In this document: positions 59,185 to 64,000 of the stretch, piece by piece | How positions within the stretch are numbered: the stretch's first letter is position 1 | How the letters are laid out: every line of letters starts with the position of its first letter | Notes under the pieces: model-generated | Seen by the model: only the letters and a program-made list of their open reading frames with translations | Told to the model about the DNA's origin: nothing | The model's database searches: none | NCBI RefSeq assembly: GCF_007475525.1 | Contig: NZ_CP037899.1 | Span: forward strand, 1,550,001-1,614,000 | DNA from: Methylacidiphilum kamchatkense Kam1 | Lineage (GTDB): Bacteria > Verrucomicrobiota > Verrucomicrobiia > Methylacidiphilales > Methylacidiphilaceae | Reading direction: 5' to 3' | DNA: 64,000 nt | Program-made: the position numbers and the translations under genes

Positions 59185-60426
59185 TTAACATTTAGGCAAA
59201 TTTTTGTCGAGAATAGATCGTCTTAATAGATCTATACCAAATTGGGATACAAGTCGTTTAAAAGTTAGTCTATCGGAAGGGAAAAACCGTTCATAGGATC
59301 TTATCGGTTTTCCTTTTCGTCCGATGGCCAACCAAACAAGCCCCACGGGCTTTTCAGGAGTACCGCCTTGAGGTCCAGCAATGCCAGTGACAGCAAGGGA
59401 TAGATCTGCACCGCTTGCTTCCAAAGCACCCAATGCCATCGCTTCTGCGACTTCCCTGCTAACGGCACCGACGGAAGAAAAGAGATGGCTGTTGACTTTC
59501 AATTGAGAGATTTTCGCTTCGTTCGAATAGGTCACCCAACCATGGGTAAAGACTGCTGAGCTTCCAGGAACATCGGTAAGCCTGTTGCTTATCAAGCCCC
59601 CCGTGCAGGATTCAGCCGTAGCAACTTTCAAATTCTTTGCGGCAGCATTTTTAATTACGACCTCTTCGAGCGTTTGGTCTTCTAGGGTATACAAATCATC
59701 GCCGAAGGCTTCGATCAGAAGCTGAGCAATTTTTTCTGTAGCAGCTGGGTCTTTGAAAAGTAATCTTAGAGAGACTTCTCCGGGGCTTTCACAATACCCT
59801 ATTTCCTCTATCCCCGCTAACTTCAATTTCGATTCTATTTTTTCTTGTATGACCGATTCGGGCACTCCGATGATACGGCAAACTAACCGGTTGGTTTTTT
59901 CGGAATGAAAATGCGTTTTCCACCAGGGAATAACGCTTTTTTTCCACATCGGTTCGAGTTCCCTTGGTGGTCCTGGAAGCAAGATTAAGTAATGACCTTC
60001 TTTTTCAATGATAGCGCCACAAGCCGTGCCATAAGGGTTTTCCAAAATAAGAGAGTTTTCAGGGAAAAACGACTGTTTTTGCACTGCCCATTCAGGAGCT
60101 TGAATACCCTGGGCTTCATATTGGGATTTTACTTTTTTCGAAACTTCTGGATAAAAGACCAATGGAAGATTAAGGGCTGCGGCCGCTGCCTCTCTTGTCA
60201 AATCATCCGATGTTGGGCCTAAGCCGCCTGTAACAATCGTAACGGTGGAACGATAAAAAGAAGTTTTAATCACTTCTTTCAGCTCGTCCCCATCCCCTAC
60301 CGTCTGTTGTAAAGCAATTTTTCCATCCAGGAAAAAGAGTTGATTTGCTAAAAATTCTAGATGCGTATTGGGCTTATATCCCAATATGATTTCTGTCCCC
60401 GTATTGATCAATTCAATTCTCATCAA
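59185..60426 (-). CDS. cinA: CinA-like protein
   Basis: 413 residues. N-terminal molybdopterin-binding-like domain (IELINTGTEIILGYKPNTH, VTGGLGPTSDDLTREAAA) and C-terminal NMN-deamidase-like domain (TAESCTGGLISNRLTDVPGSSAVF, LAVTGIAGPQGGTPEKPVG). Known roles include NMN/pyridine nucleotide salvage. Ends 46 bases before aat; secA lies 27 bases upstream. Confidence 0.92.
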   Translation of the reverse strand: MMRIELINTGTEIILGYKPNTHLEFLANQLFFLDGKIALQQTVGDGDELKEVIKTSFYRSTVTIVTGGLGPTSDDLTREAAAAALNLPLVFYPEVSKKVKSQYEAQGIQAPEWAVQKQSFFPENSLILENPYGTACGAIIEKEGHYLILLPGPPRELEPMWKKSVIPWWKTHFHSEKTNRLVCRIIGVPESVIQEKIESKLKLAGIEEIGYCESPGEVSLRLLFKDPAATEKIAQLLIEAFGDDLYTLEDQTLEEVVIKNAAAKNLKVATAESCTGGLISNRLTDVPGSSAVFTHGWVTYSNEAKISQLKVNSHLFSSVGAVSREVAEAMALGALEASGADLSLAVTGIAGPQGGTPEKPVGLVWLAIGRKGKPIRSYERFFPSDRLTFKRLVSQFGIDLLRRSILDKNLPKC

Positions 60427-60453
60427 AAGGAACTATTCCAGGCTCCTCTAAGC

Positions 60454-63400
60454 TCATTTCTTAGCCTCTCGATGCCCTTCTTCTGGATAGGGATAATCCA
60501 TCGCTATCTTTAAACAGCATTTGGCTCCTTGGGCACCACAACAATTTTTAAATTTTTTTCTTGGATCCAACGGACAGGGGTCATTCCTTCCCATTTTTGG
60601 CCCGGATCTTCTTACAGGCAAGCTTACTTTGGCTGCCTTTTTTTCTTGCCCCCCCTCTTCCTCCTCTTCGTGGGCAACAGGAGGAACTGCCGCCGGCAGC
60701 TGATTGGTATGCTCACTGCGGGTTAAAGAAGAAAGAAATTGTTCAAAAGCGACAACACTAGAAGCTGATCTGAATAGATTATGGACTATTTCTTTTTTGA
60801 TTCGATCCATAAGATCCTCAAAAAGAAGATAGGCTTCCTGCTTGTATTCGATCAACGGATCTTTCTGCCCATAGGCTCTTAATCCAATGCTGCCTCGAAG
60901 CCCATCCATTGAGTAGAGATGCTCCTGCCACAGCTTGTCAATAGCCGAAAGGACAATGTATCTTTCCAGAGAAATCAACTCGTCGCTTTTCTCAAATTTA
61001 ATCTTTAATTCATAGGCCTTCCTGACCTTATCTAAAATATAGTCGCTTATCTCTTTCTCAGTCCCCAATTTTTCAATTTCTTCCGGTTTCACCACCACCG
61101 GGAACATCTGATTTACCCAATGGGTAAGCCCCACAAAATCCGGATGCTCGCCGCTACTAACCCTGCTTTTGACCTCCTTTTCGATCACTTCCTGAACGGC
61201 TGCAAAAATTTCTTCTCGCGGATTATCCGTTTCAAGGATTTCGTTGCGATACCCATACACCACTTCCCTTTGCAGATTCAGCACGTCATCATACTGTAGG
61301 GTGTGTTTGCGAATCATGTAATTTCTCTGCTCCACCCTTTTCTGCGCAGCCGCCACCGCCTTAGTCAGCCATGGATGCTCTAGCTCCTCATCCTCCTTCA
61401 TTCCCATACTAGTCAAAAGAGAAGCAATTTTCCTAGAATCCCCAAAATTCCTCATCAGATCATCTTCTAGAGAAATATAAAACTTTGAGATCCCTGGATC
61501 TCCTTGTCTGGCGCATCGACCTCGCAACTGGAGATCGATCCGTCTAGCCTCATGCCTTTCTGTTCCTAAAACATAGAGTCCTCCGAGCTCCGCAACCCCT
61601 TCCCCTAGCTTTATATCCGTCCCTCTTCCCGCCATATTCGTTGCAATCGTCACCGCTCCACGTAAGCCCGCACGCGCAATAATTTCAGCTTCTTGTTGAT
61701 GATGCTTGGCATTGAGAACGTTATGCGGTATGTTTTCTCTTTTTAGCATGCGACTTAAAAGCTCGGAAGCTTCTACGGAAATCGTACCAACCAGCACAGG
61801 TTGTCCCTTAGCATGCAGCTCCTTTATCTTCTGGACTATATGTTGGTACTTCGCCCGGCGCGTCTTAAAAATGGTATCTTCATAATCTATTCTACGACAG
61901 GGCTTGTTCGTCGGAATAACCACGACATCTAGTTTGTATATATCATGAAACTCATTGGCCTCTGTCTCTGCGGTGCCTGTCATTCCAGCCAGCTTCTTAT
62001 AAAGCCGAAAATAATTTTGTATGGTTATGGTCGCCAAAGTCTGCGTTTCTCGATCAATTTGTACCCCTTCTTTGGCTTCTATAGCTTGATGCAACCCTTC
62101 GCTCCATCGTCTCCCAGGCATAAGCCTCCCTGTAAACTCATCGACAATCACAACTTTGTTGTCCTGAATCACGTAATGGACATCCTTTTCATACAGGCAG
62201 TAGGCTCTTAGCAACTGGGAAACGCAATGGATCCTTTCGGTTGCTTCTTCATATTTTTGCTGGGCTTGTAACCGAATTTTTTCTTTCTCCTGAACATCCA
62301 ATCCAGGATTTTTGTCTAACTGATCGAAGAGAGCCGCTAAATCTGGAGGTGCAAAATAATCAGGATCGGTTGGATTTAAAAACTTTCTTCCCCTTTCGCT
62401 GATGTCTACCTCGTTGTTTTTCTCATCAATAGAAAAAAGCAGTTCTTCTTTTATGGCATACAACTCGGTTCTACGCGAATCCTGGTAAAGAGAAAGCTCG
62501 GCATCATCCACATACCTTCTAAGCTCTGGGTCTTCCAAGAATTTCATTAGTTGTTTATTCCTGGGCATACCCAGCTTTATTTTGAAAAGGAGTCGACCAA
62601 TTTTTTCTTTATTGGCAGCCTTATCCTTCAGCAACCCTTGCACTTCCTCAGCCATGCGTGCGCATTCGATCACTTGTTGTTGCACAAGCCGGCTGACTTG
62701 AGGCTTGTAGCGACTATATTCCTGAGTAGCGCCAACGGTAGCAGGACCAGAAATGATTAATGGCGTGCGAGCTTCATCAATGAGGATACTGTCCACTTCA
62801 TCGATAATCGCATAAAAATGGCCTCTTTGGACTTTCTCCTCTTTTTGCGTTACGATGCTGTTATCCCTAAGATAATCAAAGCCAAACTCACTGTTGGTCC
62901 CATAGGTAACATCACAGGCGTACTGCGCTCTGCGTTCCTCATAAGATTGTCCTTGTTGGAGGCAGCCCACCGTTAGATTCAAAAACCGATAAATCTCCCC
63001 CATCCATTCACTATCTCTAGCTGCCAAATAATCGTTGACAGTGACCACATGCACCCCTTGACCAAGTAATGCATTTAAATAAACAGGCAGAGTGGCAACC
63101 AAAGTTTTTCCTTCGCCAGTGGCCATTTCAGCAATCTTTCCCATGTGCAGGACAATGCCTCCTAAAAGCTGGACATCAAAAGGGACCATGTCCCAAACAA
63201 CCGGATGACCGCGAACAATAACCACTTTACCGCTTTCCTTAAACCGGCGGCATACATGCTTTACCACAGCAAAAGCTTCGGGAAGGAGATCATCAAGGCT
63301 TTCCCCTGCGTTAAGCCGTTTTTTAAATTCAAAAGTCTTATTGGACAGAGCCTCATCAGAAAGGGCAAAAAGATCCTTTTCTAGCTCGTTGATTTTATGG

Positions 63401-63474
63401 ACAATGGGCCAAAGTCGGCTCAGCTCTCGTTCGTTTTTGGAGCCAAATACTTTTTGAAGCAATTGCTTTATCAT
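60454..63474 (-). CDS. secA: Preprotein translocase ATPase SecA
   Basis: 1006 residues. Walker A ATGEGKTLVATL, DEVDSILIDEARTPLI, VGTISVEASELLSRML and TNMAGRGTDIKLG are clear. The C-terminal zinc motif reads GRNDPCPLDPRKKFKNCCG: the second Cys of the usual CPCG is Leu, and an extra CC follows (AKCC). The body is complete. Next to cinA on the same strand. Confidence 0.96.
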   Translation of the reverse strand: MIKQLLQKVFGSKNERELSRLWPIVHKINELEKDLFALSDEALSNKTFEFKKRLNAGESLDDLLPEAFAVVKHVCRRFKESGKVVIVRGHPVVWDMVPFDVQLLGGIVLHMGKIAEMATGEGKTLVATLPVYLNALLGQGVHVVTVNDYLAARDSEWMGEIYRFLNLTVGCLQQGQSYEERRAQYACDVTYGTNSEFGFDYLRDNSIVTQKEEKVQRGHFYAIIDEVDSILIDEARTPLIISGPATVGATQEYSRYKPQVSRLVQQQVIECARMAEEVQGLLKDKAANKEKIGRLLFKIKLGMPRNKQLMKFLEDPELRRYVDDAELSLYQDSRRTELYAIKEELLFSIDEKNNEVDISERGRKFLNPTDPDYFAPPDLAALFDQLDKNPGLDVQEKEKIRLQAQQKYEEATERIHCVSQLLRAYCLYEKDVHYVIQDNKVVIVDEFTGRLMPGRRWSEGLHQAIEAKEGVQIDRETQTLATITIQNYFRLYKKLAGMTGTAETEANEFHDIYKLDVVVIPTNKPCRRIDYEDTIFKTRRAKYQHIVQKIKELHAKGQPVLVGTISVEASELLSRMLKRENIPHNVLNAKHHQQEAEIIARAGLRGAVTIATNMAGRGTDIKLGEGVAELGGLYVLGTERHEARRIDLQLRGRCARQGDPGISKFYISLEDDLMRNFGDSRKIASLLTSMGMKEDEELEHPWLTKAVAAAQKRVEQRNYMIRKHTLQYDDVLNLQREVVYGYRNEILETDNPREEIFAAVQEVIEKEVKSRVSSGEHPDFVGLTHWVNQMFPVVVKPEEIEKLGTEKEISDYILDKVRKAYELKIKFEKSDELISLERYIVLSAIDKLWQEHLYSMDGLRGSIGLRAYGQKDPLIEYKQEAYLLFEDLMDRIKKEIVHNLFRSASSVVAFEQFLSSLTRSEHTNQLPAAVPPVAHEEEEEGGQEKKAAKVSLPVRRSGPKMGRNDPCPLDPRKKFKNCCGAQGAKCCLKIAMDYPYPEEGHREAKK

Positions 63475-63591
63475 ATCATTTCTTTCTATTCCACAATCTT
63501 GAATAGAGAAAAAACTCTTTTTTTATTTTATGTGTAAAATAATCTAGAAAAAAATACACGCTTTTCTCTTCGATAGCTAATAGCAAAAATC

Positions 63592-64000
63592 TTATCTAGA
63601 AAATACCTGCACCGTAGAGGTTTGACTGAGGAAAAACCCTTGGCTTTCCCGCACCACCATAATGGTCATCAAGACTCCTTCTCCACTTTTAATATCCTTG
63701 AGCAGCATGGGATAGGACTCCAATTCATCGACTCTCCGGTTGCCAATTGCTAAAAGGATCATTCCAGATTTGATTCCCGCCTTGGCTGCAGGGCTATTGG
63801 GTTCTACATCAGAAATGAGTAAGCCCATTCCCTCCTGCACATGGAAAGCTTCTGCTAACTCCCTATTCATCTCTTGGACATGCAGCCCAAATTTCTTAGC
63901 TAAGATTTGCTCAATCGTTACTGGTTTTTGAGAGGCAGGTCCGTTTTTAATTTCGGACAATGCCTCTTGATAAAAAATATTCACTTTTTTAGCAGGAATA
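63592..64000 (-). CDS. C-terminal PDZ part of an HtrA/S1C-type protease, cut by the window edge
   Basis: The frame is open through position 64000, reading ...IPAKKVNIFYQEAL..., so the N-terminus is outside. A GTG at 63984 could be misread as a start. The PDZ domain is clear: LHVQEMNRELAEAF, SDVEPNSPAAKAGIKSG, LLAIGNRRVDELES. No protease catalytic residues are within the window, so the S1C assignment is from the IPA-PDZ arrangement and is tentative. Confidence 0.6.
   Translation of the reverse strand, partial: IPAKKVNIFYQEALSEIKNGPASQKPVTIEQILAKKFGLHVQEMNRELAEAFHVQEGMGLLISDVEPNSPAAKAGIKSGMILLAIGNRRVDELESYPMLLKDIKSGEGVLMTIMVVRESQGFFLSQTSTVQVFSR

Overview
The window looks like chromosomal DNA of a Gram-negative bacterium with moderately low G+C (estimated by eye, not counted). 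Outer-membrane genes (bamA, skp, lpxD), KdpDE, a P-type H+-ATPase of the plasma-membrane type, a stand-alone coaB and the overall gene style fit a verrucomicrobium, and my best guess is an acidophilic Methylacidiphilum-like organism. That assignment is an inference from memory of the families; no 16S rRNA gene or methane oxidation gene is present to prove it.

Layout. 0-3.7 kb: the 5' end of an AraC-type regulator, then kdpD-kdpE, all on the minus strand. 3.9-15.8 kb: a plus-strand housekeeping run: rplY-pth-rpsF-ssb-rplI, the envelope genes bamA-skp-lpxD, the amino-acid genes hom-thrC and leuC, and a small SH3 lipoprotein. 15.8-18.3 kb: tRNA-Ser(GGA) followed directly by the H+-ATPase. 18.3-28.5 kb: an accessory, gene-poor region holding a decayed IS605-type tnpB, two small Cys-rich proteins, a double-SUKH protein, a TrbL/VirB6-like membrane protein, two paralogous secreted proteins of unknown family, a ChaN/Tiki-like protein, odd repeats and tRNA-Ser(UGA). 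28.5-41.6 kb: mixed envelope and metabolic genes (D,D-carboxypeptidase, Uri/DUF123 nuclease-like protein, GT2 glycosyltransferase, coaB, lipA, amidase, serine hydrolase, APC permease, class-III aminotransferase, alpha/beta hydrolase). 41.6-64 kb: mostly core genes: argG, dxs, xseB, valS, recA, rpoD, dnaG, mazG, plsC, aat, cinA, secA and the 3' part of a PDZ protease-like gene.

How genes work together. rpsF-ssb-rplI is the usual ribosome/SSB cluster but lacks rpsR. bamA-skp-lpxD forms an outer-membrane biogenesis unit. hom and thrC overlap and carry out threonine synthesis. rpoD and dnaG are adjacent, as in the macromolecular-synthesis operon, but without rpsU. aat-cinA-secA run in one direction with short gaps.

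Most notable points. (1) Four genes (AraC-type regulator, bamA, leuC, aminotransferase) are each broken by the lack of exactly one base in a G or C run, and adding one base restores each family sequence. This points to homopolymer undercalls or slippage-prone tracts rather than true pseudogenes. (2) The 20.2-25.8 kb block combines a likely immunity-type protein, a secretion-channel-like membrane protein, a secreted protein duplicated 3 kb away and a Tiki-fold candidate, and may be an undescribed effector/immunity or surface system. (3) DnaG has lost three of its four zinc ligands. (4) An 18-residue repeat protein lies next to recA. (5) An interleaved inverted-repeat pair that could form an RNA pseudoknot sits in the non-coding part of the accessory region.
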